Below, one piece after another: positions 32,281 through 45,300 of a stretch of DNA of 64,000 nt. Source of the DNA: Kitagawia praeruptora (taxonomy: Eukaryota > Streptophyta > Magnoliopsida > Apiales > Apiaceae); NCBI GenBank assembly GCA_037693485.1, contig CM075350.1:68862001-68926000 (forward strand). The letters run 5' to 3'. A program made the translations under genes and the position numbers. The notes under the pieces were generated by a model, which saw only the letters and a list, made by a program, of their open reading frames with translations, searched no databases and had not been told where the DNA came from. How positions within the stretch are numbered: position 1 is the stretch's first letter; each line of letters opens with the position of its first letter.

Positions 32281-32690
32281 AGTATATTTCGATAAGTCAG
32301 ACTTCTCGAATGGTTCACTATTCGACATCTCTAACTAGTCTCTTTAGAGCACTCTCGAGTTCTCGAATAGAGGTTTCCTTGACTTCTCGAATATAGTGTT
32401 TTAGTTCTCGATTGACTGAGTTCTCGAATACTATATTTGAGTTCTCGAATCATTTGAAAAGGCTGATTTCTCGCTGAATTTTAACCGATTTTAGATTTTT
32501 ATTCAGAATTCAGAATTACTCATAAAAACATATTTTACCTAATTTAGATTTATTTCTAAGTTAGATAACTGCCAGCTGTGAGCTACAACCTGCTTGAGTT
32601 ATCGAATAAGCCTTTCTTGACTTCTTGAATAGTTGTTTTCTACTTCTCGAATGCCTGACTTGTCGATACAGAACATACATCTAATCGACA
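32281..32690 (+). repeat. TTCTCGAAT motif cluster between pol and ORF3 of C
   Basis: About ten copies of (A/C/G)TTCTCGAAT and close variants (TTATCGAAT, TTCTTGAAT, TTGTCGATA) lie in two groups, 32290-32480 and 32600-32670. They are mostly the reverse complement of the ATTCGAGAA motif arrayed in C's own LTR. The AT-rich stretch between the groups shows nothing else. Confidence 0.75.
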
Positions 32691-32842
32691 ATTCAAGTAC
32701 TTCATACTTTTACAACTTCACATCTATTCGATTCATTTCATTCGATTTCTCAAGCATCCAAACTCCCAAAACCTCTGAAACCCTAACTGCAAAAGCTAAA
32801 TTTCTTCTTCAACCTTCAACTTCTCTATCCTCTCTTACACAA

Positions 32843-35800
32843 ATGGCAATAGTAAAGTTCAACACCAATTTCATTGCTCTAACTAGTGATGTTGAAGCAC
32901 CCAACGTAAATTTCAAGTGCTTTGTGAAGTGGATGTCTGAATCGTACATCAAGAATGCTCTATCTGTTAACCCAACTCTGTATCTCGACGTTCTAGAACA
33001 GTTTTGGCAGTCTGCTACAGTGGAGGTGGTGGCTCTTGACTCTGCAATAACCTCATACATCATCTACTGCAAGATTCAAGACAAAAATATCACTATCACC
33101 ACAGAGGATATGAATGAGGCACTTGGAATGGGTACCAAAGGAGAGGTGTATGACCCACCTGCTATAAGTGTTGAATTGGAAGACTTCTTTGATTTCATAA
33201 AGTATGCAGACAGAATCAGTCTTGGGCACTTGAACATGAAGCATTTGAGGAAGGAATGGAGTTATGTGTTTGCTACACTTCTTCAAGTCTTCACTGCAAG
33301 AAAATCCAGCTATGATCAAATCAGTACTCCTGCACAGCAAATAGGCTATGCCTTAGCTTATGGAAAGAAGATAGACGTTGGTCTCATCATTCTGCAGGAG
33401 CTGTATGGGAGACTTGGTAAGAATTCAGCCAAGAGAGGTAATGAAATTTTCTTCCCTCGTTTTATTCAATCTGTCCTTAATTTCTTAGATGATAAATTGA
33501 TTGAATTAGATGGGATGAATAAAAATAGAATAGGCGATCCTAAATCCATGACCAAACTCATTTTTGGTAATTTGGAGACTAGGAATGATGTGGATGTAAG
33601 ACTTAACATAACTCCCCATATGGAGAGTTTGTTTAGAACTTACCCCCACAACATGCCAATATTTGCCTCTAAGTCTGAGTTAGCTAACCCCAAGCAAGTA
33701 GAACAAAATGCTAACCCAGGGCTAGCTAACCAACCCTCTCAACCAAACACTCTACCAAACACTGAGCCAACTGCATCATCCTCTCAAAAGGGTGATGTTA
33801 GTAAAAAGAAGAGAAAGGAAGTAATGTCTGCACCTTTAAATATTCTATCTGAAGCAGCATTAGCTGTTGAACTAGGTCTAGAAAGTGAGGAACCAGAGTC
33901 ACCCTTACTGAGGCCAAAGAAGAAGAAGAAAACTAAGACCACCTCTTCAGTCACACAAATGGCTGAAGTTGTAAAATCAGGGGCAAACAGCTCACTAGAT
34001 GTATCCTCTCAACAGGGTGCATCTATAGAATCAAGCATCCTCCCCAATGCACCTTCTTGTATTGAGTTAGCACATGGGAGTGATAAGGCTGGCACTACAT
34101 TGAGTGTAGAGCACATCACACTTGAAACTCCCTCTATCTCTCAGGGGGAGTTGCAAAAATCTACTCTACAAGACACTCCTCTTCCAGAATCTAACACTGA
34201 AATTTCTTTGGAACCTGCAACTCAGGCAACTGAGATGCAAGGCATTGATCATCAAGAATTATTTTCTCTTGATGAGCCAATAATTTCAAGTGAATTAGTG
34301 CATGACACTTTGCTCACCACCCAGGACCCACATTTAGATGGTGAGGGAATGCATGCTGGGGCATATCCTAATGACACCATCACAAACACAGAGGCTTCAC
34401 TAGTTTTTACTAGAGACTCTGTGCCTGTGTCAACTGCTGGTGTAACTTATCCCACTTCTGTGGAGACACCAGTAGTAGAGTCAATACATCCGGTTACAGA
34501 AGTTGCATCTGTAATTGAGGAGTCTAGTTTACCTAGCTCTAGCTCTGACTTTATGTCACAATGGCTGAAGCCGGTGCAACATGATAGTGCTTCAGGATCA
34601 GGGTCTGTTCCACAAAAATTGACGGTTGAAGCTCTTCAAAGCTTAATTGTGGATCAAATTCCTGAGTTTGTAAAAATAGCTCAGAACCTTGTCACCTCCA
34701 ACATCTCTAATCCAGACTATGAGGCCATCCTACTATGCCATAGGGATGATGTGGAGATGCAGAAGGCCAAGATTATTGATGATGCTGAGAGAGATGACAA
34801 TGCAGATGCCTGGCTGCAAGGAAAGTATGATGTAACTCTCAGTGAAGCACTTCAATATCTTAGAGAGGAATACATCACTTCACTGGGCTCCAATGCAAAA
34901 ACCCTGTCTCCTGGTGAAGTGTATGAAGCTGTCAATGATTCCTACAAGGGTTTCCTCAAGGCTACACACTATCTTGGCAAGGGAGTCAATACTGAAGTCA
35001 ACAGGGTGTGTGACAAGACAGCCACTTCAGTAGCAGAAGTAAAGAGGGCATTTGATGCCAAATTTCCTCAACTAGACAGTGTGGTCAAAGATCTCAAACA
35101 CTGCAACACCACCTGCACCAAGATGGACAATGGCCTAGCCCTCCTCACAGATACAGTCACAGGCCTAGGACACAAATTTCAAAATCTATCTGACCAGACT
35201 ACAGAGGCCAATGCCATGCTCAGAACACTGTTAAAAAATCAGTATGGAGACAAGCTGGTCACTGAAGTCCCTGTGCATGAAATGACCAAGTCTGAAGTGA
35301 AAAGACTGCAAGATCAATCCTTAACTGGTTTCAAGGCCACTGCACTGTTCACCAAGGTTGATACTCTTGAAAGGGAGGTGGTGTCTCTCAAAGAATCCAA
35401 TGCCCATCTCGCAGGCAAGGTTACAAATCTAACTGAGCAATTGAGCACTCAAGCCACTACCACTGCTAATGTTCTTCTAGATCAATAATCTATGTTGTCT
35501 GCCATGATGAAGCACATGGGTATCCCTCTACTTGAAGAATCTTCAACTCCAAATGCTCCTACTACAGCCTCTGTGCCTGACAACAAGCCTAAGGGGGAGA
35601 AGAGGATAACAAGGAACTCAAAATCTAAGGGGGAGCCTCAGACTAAGGGGGAGAAATCTCAAACCAAAGGCATTACAAGCAATGAGGGTGGCCAACAAAG
35701 AACTGCTAAGTCATCTCAGTCTGAGAAATCTACATCCAAGGATGACAAGCTGAAGAAAGTGGTTGTAGATGAAGTTGCCAAGCCATCTGAAACTGAAGGG

Positions 35801-37621
35801 AAGTCAGAATATGAATTTGACATCCCTGACATTGCTAAACAATCCCTTCAAGCTGAACCTTCAGAATTCAGAAATGTGCTTACTCAAAGGGTATGTCAAG
35901 AAACTGCAAACTCTAGACTATACCATGACATAGCCTTTTTGAAGCATCTACAAGAGTTAAAGAAAAAAGCCAATTTCCATTACTTTGACTATATCAAGCT
36001 TCTTGTGCAAGATGTGTTTCTAGTCACTGTAGTGAGAAGAGAAATTGTGCAAACCAATCCCCATGCCATCATTCTTTCTAATGATAGAGAAGTCTTAGTT
36101 CACACTGCCAAGAACCTCTTTCACATCCACATTGAAGCCTTTCAAATTCTATCTAGCTCTAAACTTGGAACAATCATCAAGAAGATAGAAAGGAATAAGT
36201 CACTAGATAACGATATGCTCAAAGATATTCTCACCAAGTGCATGAAATCTCAACTGCCTCAAGTAGTTCCTCAGCCTCATTGTATTCTATATGAAAAGGA
36301 TCAAGACATTGTTGCTTTCAGATTTGGCCAACATCTAAAAGCAAACAACATGTCCACCATAAAGTTTCTGGCTGGAGTTCTACATTCAAGGAGTGGAAAA
36401 TCTGAATCTGAAAAGGAGGCTCTTGACATTCTGGTGAAGTTTATCAACTCTCAATCAGATATCAAGCCTATTGCTCAAGGTGGAAAGTCAAATCAAGACA
36501 AGGATGATCATGATAAAAGTGGAAGCAGGGGTGGAGATCAAGGGAGATATAAGGGCAGTGATGACAAGAAGAAAAGGGATGATAAAAGCAGAAAGAAGGA
36601 TGATGACAAGGGTGGAGGAAAGGTATATGAAAAGAAGAGTGGAAAACAACAAGCCATGAACATTATTAATGACACTTCTACCACAACACAAGGCTCAATG
36701 TCTAGGGTGAATGTCACTAGTAATGATTCATCAAAATCTACATCTCTGGCGTATGCAACTGTTTTGGCACCTCAAGAAGTGAAGGGGATTCAAATCAAGA
36801 AACCATGTGTATGTTTCAGAAAGCAAACTGCTAATGGAACACTACTATAGTCTACCAACAAGGGTCATAAGTTTCTACCTAGCAATCATACAAGGAGGAG
36901 TAAAATTAAGCATGCTGCAAGAAGGGTGAAGATATCGAAATCAAAGGCATTGACAATAATTTCAGGATTGAACCTACCACCTCTGGATGAAATCTATGAT
37001 GAAGACCAACTGCAGTTCATATGGGCTCAAAGAATCTATCATGTTGCCATTGTTGATGATTTTCTTGAAATAAAATATTCTGATGGAAGACAGAAGAAAT
37101 TCAGACAAGGAACATGTTAGCATTGGGGCAGGCTATATGACATAGAAAGAATAATTGCAATGTTGGATTCTGAAGACAGAGTGGAAAGGGTATGGAAGCT
37201 GGAGTTAATTGACTTTGTCAAAATGAAGAGAGATCACCAGGCAGAAATGAGAAAGAACAGTGAGGAGCTACTAAAGAAAAGGGAGGAGGAGTTTGCTTCA
37301 ATGGAAACTAAGGCTGATGAATTGAGAGCTATGGGTTTGTGTAGAGTCAAGTTTAATCCTTACATCATTGAGTACAAGAAATATGGTAGAAATGTAAAGA
37401 TTAGAATGGACTACATCAGTTCCTATTCTGAGAAACAGCTGAATGAAGTACTTAAGGATTTATCAGGCTCCCCTCTAATTGAAGAACTCACTGCAATGGA
37501 AGACATTATTCTTGCCATGGAGGAAAATGCAAAGAAGAAAGCCAAAGAAGCTGAGGAGAAAATGAAAAATGAGAATCTGCAAGCCAAAGCTCAAGAGATG
37601 AATCCAAAAGGATATGGCTAG
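32843..37621 (+). pseudogene. C third ORF (Sirevirus env-like position), three in-frame stops
   Basis: One frame runs from ATG 32843 (MAIVKFNTNFIALTSD) to TAG 37621, about 1592 codons, broken only by TAA at 35486-35488, TAG at 36848-36850 and TAG at 37118-37120. All three can be single C-to-T changes of Gln codons. The N-terminal ~200 residues (VKWMSESYIKNALSVNPTLY, EQFW, EALGM) resemble the conserved N-terminal domain of retroelement proteins widespread in plants. A long Ser/Thr/Pro/Glu-rich region, a coiled coil (~33-35 kb), a Lys/Asp-rich GGKSNQDKDDHD-type tract (~36480-36640) and a charged helical tail (37160-37600) follow. No signal peptide or membrane segment is visible, so an envelope role is not supported. 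Function is unknown. Confidence 0.75.
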
Positions 37622-37760
37622 TAGTTTCTCATAACTTGTAAGAACACTTCTATGTACTTTCCTCAATCAATCTACATACCTGTACTGTTAAAGTTTTATC
37701 TTTATGTATGTTAGGCTTGTTATCAGACATGAAATTGTGACTAAGGGTCTCACTCACAAT

Positions 37761-37771
37761 TTGGGGGAGAT
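37761..37771 (+). other. polypurine tract of C
   Basis: TTGGGGGAGAT lies directly before the LTR start TGTTAGTCAC. The same sequence precedes B's 3' LTR at 52281. Confidence 0.88.
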
Positions 37772-38657
37772 TGTTAGTCACAGAGGCATGCCTGTATACA
37801 TCTAATAACAAGCCTAATTGTTTGTAATGCTTTGCATTACTTACATGACCTCTTAACTGAGGGAACCTCTAGTTGTAGAGTTTCTGTTTGTATTGTACTT
37901 GTAGTAGGCATCAAATCCTAGTTGTGTAACTGTACTTATAGAGTCTAGAATAATGCTTGAAAGAAGTTCCAAGGTTCATGCCTCAAGAAAGAAGATAAAG
38001 ACTGTCAAATAATCACAGTTGGGATTTGAAGAAATGAAGAATTTGCCTAAGTACCAATTCGAGAAGTATATTTGTCTATTCGAGAAGTCCAGCATTCGAG
38101 AAGTCAGGGATTCGATATCTCAAGACACTATTCGATATCTCTGAATACACTGTTCGATATCTCATTCGATATCTCAGAGATTCGATATGTTTACGTACTC
38201 TATTCGAGAACTCAGGAAGTCAACAAGTCAAAGTAGTATTCGAGTTCTCAAGGAGTCAACAAGTCAAAGTTCCATTCGATATCTCAAGGACTCAGAAAGC
38301 TATTCGATATCTCAAGGATTCGACAAGTCAAGTGTTCTATTCGACAACTCAAGAAATCCTGAAGAAATGAGCTATTCGAGAAGTGATTCGATATGTCAAT
38401 ATAACAGTGTTCGAGAACTCAGAGTTATCGATCAAGTCAATTCTAGTTCTCGAATCACCTACTTAGTCACTTCTCGAATACATTCTTGGAGACAAAATAC
38501 TGAAGAAATTGTACAAGTCAGAAACCTGCAACAAGCCAATGCACTTTATGGACCACAATCTGTAACGTGCTCTGGAAAGCCTACAAGGAAGCTTGGAGAG
38601 ATATAGAAGAGACAAGGGGCTAAAGAAGTGGATCTGAACAGGCTTTGCAAAGTCAAA
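37772..38657 (+). repeat. 3' LTR of C, left segment
   Basis: The LTR begins TGTTAGTCACAG and is interrupted by D after TCAAA (38653-38657, the target duplication). It resumes at 51662 and ends at 52071. It is the only full-length copy of C's LTR in the window. Confidence 0.92.
38056..38480 (+). repeat. ATTCGA-type motif array in C's LTR
   Basis: About 17 copies of TTCGA-centred motifs (ATTCGAGAAGTC, ATTCGATATCTC, ATTCGACAACTC) lie in one orientation, ending with two inverted copies (TTCTCGAAT) near 38450-38475. Spacing is irregular, mostly 15-35 bp. Conserved palindromic repeats are known in Sirevirus LTRs, but I do not recognise this motif. Confidence 0.8.
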
Positions 38658-41600
38658 TGTAAGAACCCTGATTTTTGATATTATTGGAGTAGACGGAATG
38701 AATAGTAACTTTGTTATGTAAGAGAAGTGAATCCCACCCCCATATATGAATGACGGATAAATGAAGATTTGTAATGATATTATGTTCCCTTATGGAAAAT
38801 AAGTGTATGTAAATGTCGACGGATTTCGCAAAATTCTATTTTATTATTTTCGTACATTTCCGGAGTATCGATAAATACGAATACTACGACAAGATCATGG
38901 TTTTATTATTTTGAGAACCAAGGAACTATATATATACTTAAAATTAGGAAGTTGGATTTTAGAAAGAATATCGAAGGAAAAACTCCACAAAAAATGTTTA
39001 AGATTTATTTAGAAAATTATGGAAATTGGAAAATACCTACTAACCATGCAAGGTGGCAAGATTTCATGCATCCCATGCAAATTCCATGCAAACCACCTAG
39101 TCTAAGATTAGAACCAAGTAGTTGGTAGCTAGTTAGAAACAAACTAAACTACAAGAATCTAGTTAGTAGCTAGTTGGTTTACTTTTTGAAAAGTGGAGAC
39201 AACCAAGTACCATGGCCATACCTCTAGCCATACTTAGGTTGTACATTCATATACTTACACCACTACATATCACCCAAGCTCATCACACACCACATATTCA
39301 TCCAACACAAAAAGAAAAGAAAACAACCCCCCCCCCTTGTAACATAGCTCTCGGCCAAGCTTAAGAAGGTGAGAAAGAAAAATTCTTTCTCCCACTTCTC
39401 ATCACTCTAAATTCAAGACAAAAATCCTAGGTACTCTACATCATATAAGGAAGGTATGATATGAATTTCAACCCTTTTCATCCATTAGTTTTCTAGTTAT
39501 AAATTCTTAAAGTTCTAGGTGAATAGTAACTCTTATTGTTCTTGTTTTTGGATCTTGAAGATTAAGCCATAGATTGATCAACCAAGGTGTTTGGAGAGTA
39601 TTTCAAGCTTTGTTAAGTTACTAAGAGCTTCAAGGAAGGTATAAATTCTAACCCTTAGTAGCCATGGCAAGAACATTGCTTAGTATTAGTAGATCTAAAA
39701 GATTGATGCACAAAAGTGTTGATTATAGTTTGATTTATGAAAAATCATGGATGTTGATGGTTATTGTCATATTGAAAATTATTTTTATGTGGTATGAGAT
39801 CCCATAAGTGTATGAGAATTTTGTTGGGAGTTTGTGATGATTTTTGGAGTTGGTGGAATTTTTGAGAAGAGACATGACTTGTGGTAAAGGAGTTGTTGAA
39901 CAATCTGCACTGACCCCTTTTTGAAACTGTGATTCGGAACCCTTAAACTGATCCCCTGAACACCTACCTTATATTTTTGGAAAGGTCTTGATCTGTAGTT
40001 TCTGGATATGTAAGGCTCATAGCTAGGTGATGTGTAGATTTTAAGTTATAGCCGAAATAGTGAGTTGTGTTTCTGGACTATGGACTGCACTAAGTGACCC
40101 TCTTGTGAACCTTGTTTAAACACCTTAAAAATTATCTGGGATCATGGAAAAATTAGAGAAGCTAGGTAATACAGTGGTGAAGGCTACCCAAAAAGAATTG
40201 GATTAAAATATGAATTTTTGGATTTTATAAAAATGATAGAGTAAAATTCGCGCAAGGGAAAAAGTCGATTAGTGGACCAAAATTCTAAGTTAATGATTAT
40301 GATTCGAGCGTGGTAATTAAATTAAGTCGAGTAAGTGACGAGCGTAAACGAATGATGTCATGGACCTATAGTGGGGCTAGGGAGTCATAAGACGAAGTCG
40401 TTAAGTTAATTTCGTGTCCCCTTAAAACCCCGTAATTAGATAGAAATTGTTAAGGTACTAACGAACGATTATTGTTTATGAATAGATCGTTCGAATTCGC
40501 ACGCTCGACCACCCCAACCAAACCAAGGCAAGTTTACTTTTCAAAACTTATACATATACAAAGATTTTCACTGTTGTGTTTGTAGTTTTCAAATTATATC
40601 AAATGCTATGTTTATCGAAGTATTGATGCAATTGAGATTGAACAAGTACATGTATGCTTTTACCCCTTGAACTTAGATTGAAATGTTTTCTTCGGACAAC
40701 GACTCTAGCATTAGAGGTCGTAGCGGTCCGTATATACTATTGACCGGGGAGCGGTATATTATTATATCGTATCTATATTGTGAAAACCCGAAGGGTCATT
40801 CGGGTGGTATCGTATATTCAAATAACTATTATTATATCTTCGTAAATACTCGAAACCCTATCTTGGATTAAAAGTTTATTTTAATAAATAATTATTTTAT
40901 TAATTATTGATATTAAATCTTAAAATATCATTTAATAATTATTGTTCACCATTTTAAAAACAAAGTTAATCCAAGATACCTTTTTATACTTTCAAACTCG
41001 AACTTTTTCGAACTCAAAACATTTTCGAAAACCCCCGGTCAGGTTCTGCTTCTTGTATGATTTCAAGAATTATCGGTCGACTGATGTCGAACCACAACTA
41101 CTCTGTTTTCAATCAAAATCTGGTTTTTAAAAGAAAAAGAAAAAGGGACTCTGGCAGGTGTGGGAACCGTTGACGAACGATTCCCGGGATGTGTAAGCGG
41201 CCGTGAGCCAGGCGGTCCATCAATTATTATTCCGGCCCATGTGTTGCCGAAGGATGATTACGGATGTAGTTTTCATCGAGGGTGATTACGGATGTAGTTT
41301 TCACCCGGGGATAGTTACGGATGTAGTTTCTATCCTTCTACCGGTAGAGAAGACCCGCGGATTATTGGACTCGGATGTGGCGACTGATCATCGTCAATCC
41401 CTGTCAGGTTTTATGTTTTCTTTAAGTCCCATCCTCCAATTTGGAAAAATACTCAAACACTGCTTCTTGGGCCTAAGTGCCAAGTTGCCGATAGTGTGGT
41501 TTTTGATGAGAAAATATTGATATTGTGCAGTATCTAGAACTGCAAGATTTTCTATAAAGATTAGCACGTGTTAGTGCACTCTTGCTATTATTTCAAAGGA

Positions 41601-42337
41601 TGAAATGTTTTTGAATGAGAAACTTCCCAAGCTAATGGAAGGAAAGAGGTTTTGCAATAACGTATTCCCTGTACAGTATGATAACCGTAGAGTGTTTTGC
41701 CGAAAATGATATGCTTATATATATATATTTTCAAACTTGGGATATATTGAGATGAGAACCTTGTAAAGGATTCATATGTTATTCTTAAAGCTCCTTAGTG
41801 AGTATAAATGTTTTATACAAACTCGGACATATATATTGTCGAGTTATGTTTTGTAATCTGAGATATATACCCATATAGTTGGGAATGTTTTCGAAATAAA
41901 CCACATTATTATTTTACAAAATCGTGAACTTGCTGAGCATTATGTAGCTCATTCTTGTTTTATAAAAACTTTTCAGAAAGGGAAGAATTTGGCCGATTAA
42001 CTCTGCACCAGCAGAAGAGGAGTAGAAGAATTACCCGGAGATGATTTAGTCCATGATAAATACTACAGAGTAGTTTGATAGGTTTTCAACTGTAATAGTA
42101 AGACTTGTCTTCAAGTGTAGTTGTATAAGTGGAATTGCGTAAGACTCTGGATTGTACAGATGAATTGTAATAGTTAGTGTTACTTTTGGTTATCGTTTCT
42201 GAGGCTCTAACTTGATTGTATGTAAGATTGAGGTATGGATGGATGTATTGTTGAGTTGTAAAGTTAATACAGGTATGATATGGTTGGATGATGATGTGAC
42301 GACCTGAATATTTGACCTCAGATTTGGGGGCATCACA
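38658..42337 (+). repeat. 5' LTR of D (3680 bp)
   Basis: It runs TGTAAGAACCCTG to GGGGGCATCACA. It includes a hairpin, ACCCGAA/TTCGGGT (40786-40792 with 40799-40805), the triple hairpin array at 41253-41335, a (TA)n stretch near 41715 and the CTTGCTGAGC block at 41929. No ORF in it resembles a protein family. Confidence 0.95.
41253..41335 (+). repeat. Triple hairpin array with covarying stems in D's 5' LTR
   Basis: Three tandem ~28-bp units share the 15-nt loop TTACGGATGTAGTTT. The stems are GATGA/TCATC (41253-41257 with 41273-41277), GGGTGA/TCACCC (41280-41285 with 41301-41306) and GGATAG/CTATCC (41309-41314 with 41330-41335). The stem bases change in pairs between units. The same array recurs in the 3' LTR at 50572-50654. 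Confidence 0.88.
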
Positions 42338-42341
42338 GAAA

Positions 42342-42352
42342 TGGTATCAGAG
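42342..42352 (+). other. primer binding site of D
   Basis: TGGTATCAGAG lies four bases after the LTR and matches the initiator-methionine tRNA primer. It continues AGATAAG rather than the commoner C. Confidence 0.85.
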
Positions 42353-45300
42353 AGATAAGTTACAGTACTCAGAAACGAGAAGTGTTGAGAGTTAAGTCTA
42401 AGTAGGAGAATGACATAAGAGATCGTAGTAAACTTATTATTGGACTACCGGAAGAGGTACCGGTGAGTAGAATGGACTGGAGTGTTTACTGGAGGTATTA
42501 TACTAGGGTCGATAGAATCCTTAGAGACCTTCAGAATGATGAATAGAGGTTCGAGAGTCGTACATGACCTATCATAGGTAATGATATAGGAAGCAGAGCG
42601 AAATCTCAAGAGCAGCTGAGATAGAGGCGATACTGCCAATATAATCGGATAACTAGTCTGGCATAAATTTTGTGGCCCATAGTCCTCCACAGTTTAGGAG
42701 GCAGCATTTTAAGAATCAAGAAGTTTAGACTTCCCTACATAATTAAGGGTACGTAGTACTTGGAATAATGACAGTCTTTTACTTTGGCTATAAGATCCAA
42801 TTTTCGATAGGTAACGGGTTTACCTGAAAGGTGGTTACTATGCCGTTGTGGACTTCATCACTCTTGATGGCGAATTTTACATGTGTTATACAAGAATGTT
42901 ATCATAAGACGAGCGTGCTGGATAATTCCATGCATGATTCGGACGCTAGAGCATGGTAGTTCAACTTAGAGAACAAACAAGCAGAATTAACAAAGCGACT
43001 CTAGTGAAGTTGAATATGGTTGCAACGAGCGATACAGTGATCTCAGAGTCTACCAAAGGAAGAGACCAGTGAGTCCATACTGGAATTATTTGATAGAAAT
43101 TTTAGCAGAGACTACGCATATATACTTGTAAACCTATATATTGCTGGTAACGTATGTTCACGTGCACACACACCGCCACTGAACCTATGGACTGCATTGA
43201 GATCCCTGAGAGATCTCTTTGATCTGTTCCCAGGGGGAACTGGCCACTTGTGATTCGTGTCGGAAGGCATGAAGTAGGACCCTATGGACTTAGCAGGTGT
43301 CCCCGGAATGATGTGAAGCTTGGCCTTCAAGATAAAGCACGGAAATGACATATACATTTGTGAAACCTCAACTCGATAAATGACTTTAAGATGATGATTG
43401 AGAGACACACTAGTTGGTGTCTTGTATTACGAAGACGAAGAGATGGAGTTACCCTCATAGTGGTGATAATGAGATGCACGAATGATTATTAACTTATTTT
43501 GGTAACTACCGGCTGGTGCACTACTTCACTTTAAACTTTTCACTAACCATGTTACCTCGATTAGTTTATATCAGGTAATCCTTCTATCCTTCTACTTCAA
43601 ACTTGTGGAATAACCGCCAATGATATACTTTCTCTAAACCGGGACTCATCCAAAGTATCTTATTTGATCCTCGAGTATTCTATTTGAAGTTTATAATTAC
43701 TTCGTTCTGCTCAGGACTATTTACACTTCCTTTCAATTATCCAAGGAATGTTCAACAATCGTTTCCTTAATTAATCAATGAATATTCCTAAACGAATATT
43801 GATATTTGACTACTTCTTTCATACTTGCATTCTTCAGTCGAGCCCATAAATTTTTATCCACTTGTTGAGAACAGGGATGATCTAACATCCAGATATTCCT
43901 CATGAGTCCTTTCTCCTATTCAAAATGAGATTGTGCGTCTTACGTTGAAATCATAGTAAGGATATCATTCTGATATTGGTATTCCGAATTTAATTCTATT
44001 GTCGGATCTGATAAAGCATGTGTACGGCGGCACCCTTGGATGGACCGTTTCACTGATAAGTAATAATTGATGAGAGGTTATCGATTGTTCCGATACCTAG
44101 AATATTCTCTTCAAATTTTATAGTTTCTTTTTCAAACTTAATAACTTCTTATTTCCATTCGTTGTCCGAGTAGCCTAAAGTTTCTTCAATGGCTACGATG
44201 TTGAAATTCCGTTCTATCCAATTGAAACTGGCTAGTCGTTATGTCAATATGAATGACTAGTTGATTGTTCTAACTACTCAAAATTGTAATGTTGTGAAGA
44301 ACACCTAGCTAATTGTCCTAGCTGGTGGTGATTTCTCAAACGGGTGAACTAGCAAATTTTGTCTCGCTAGTTGCTAGTGTTTCTTGAAAAGGACTAGTTA
44401 TTGTTCCACTGGTCCAACTCCCAATTTAATTCATTCCGCAATGCATTTGGCATGTGGTAAAGTATGATGATGAAAGTTTGACGAATAACTTGATTGAGAC
44501 CTAGTGAGGTCGCCCACTCGACTTGAACTCTTACCCATCTTCGTATCAGACTTTATATCACTTGAATATTTTATTCTTTCATTCATACAATGAGAATTCA
44601 TTTGAAACCATTGATTACTTGAATGACAAACTACTTCATTCTTTAATTGTCATGGAGTAGAATTGCTTTCTATTGGCTGACCTTCATCAATGCGACTTTA
44701 GATTTCCTCTTATTTTTCAAGAGGAAAAGTATTAACAAGATGTAAGAATTGTATAAAGACCGTCTTTATGACTTTTGTATCCAACAATCATTGCCCTCGT
44801 GCAACATTCTCTATGATATCACATTACAAGATTATCAGGACATGAAGGAATAAACCTTGTTGTATTCTTTTTGTCCATCCTTACATCTCCGAAAAATCGA
44901 GACTCCTAGTATCTGGAACCATCAACATTCTTGGAACATCCAATGTGGAATTCTTATTGAAATTATCTATTGGACCTTGTTATTTTGAAACCATTCCTTT
45001 CAAAAGCGATTACTCTAAGGTGAACGGGAGGTACAATTGTGAACCGTTGCACCAATTTGAGATCAGAAACCAAATGTTGTAATTGTGCAGCCAGAGCGTT
45101 ATGCCGAGTGATTATTTAAAGTAGGATAACATGTCGGGGCATACCACAAGACCTTTAATATTAGTGTGAGGAAAGTTATAGGAAATGATGAGGTGGTTGG
45201 GAGTACGTTCCTACCAACCGTTGTCAGGATGTTATAGTAATGAATTCTGGAGTTACCAAGCCTTTTCCTGATCCAAGAAATTCAAATCGATTGTGATGTA

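Noticed and set aside
32633..32842. Upstream start for C's third ORF at 32633
   Set aside because: The first 70 codons cover the TTCTCGAAT motif cluster and have no conserved look; ATG 32843 begins the family-like domain.
38056..38480. CRISPR-like look of the spaced ATTCGA motifs
   Set aside because: Motifs are short, imperfect, irregularly spaced, and lie in a plant LTR; no cas genes and wrong kind of genome.
43112..43408. Minus-strand ORF in D's internal region
   Set aside because: Fewer than 100 codons, no motif, and expected by chance in 4.7 kb.
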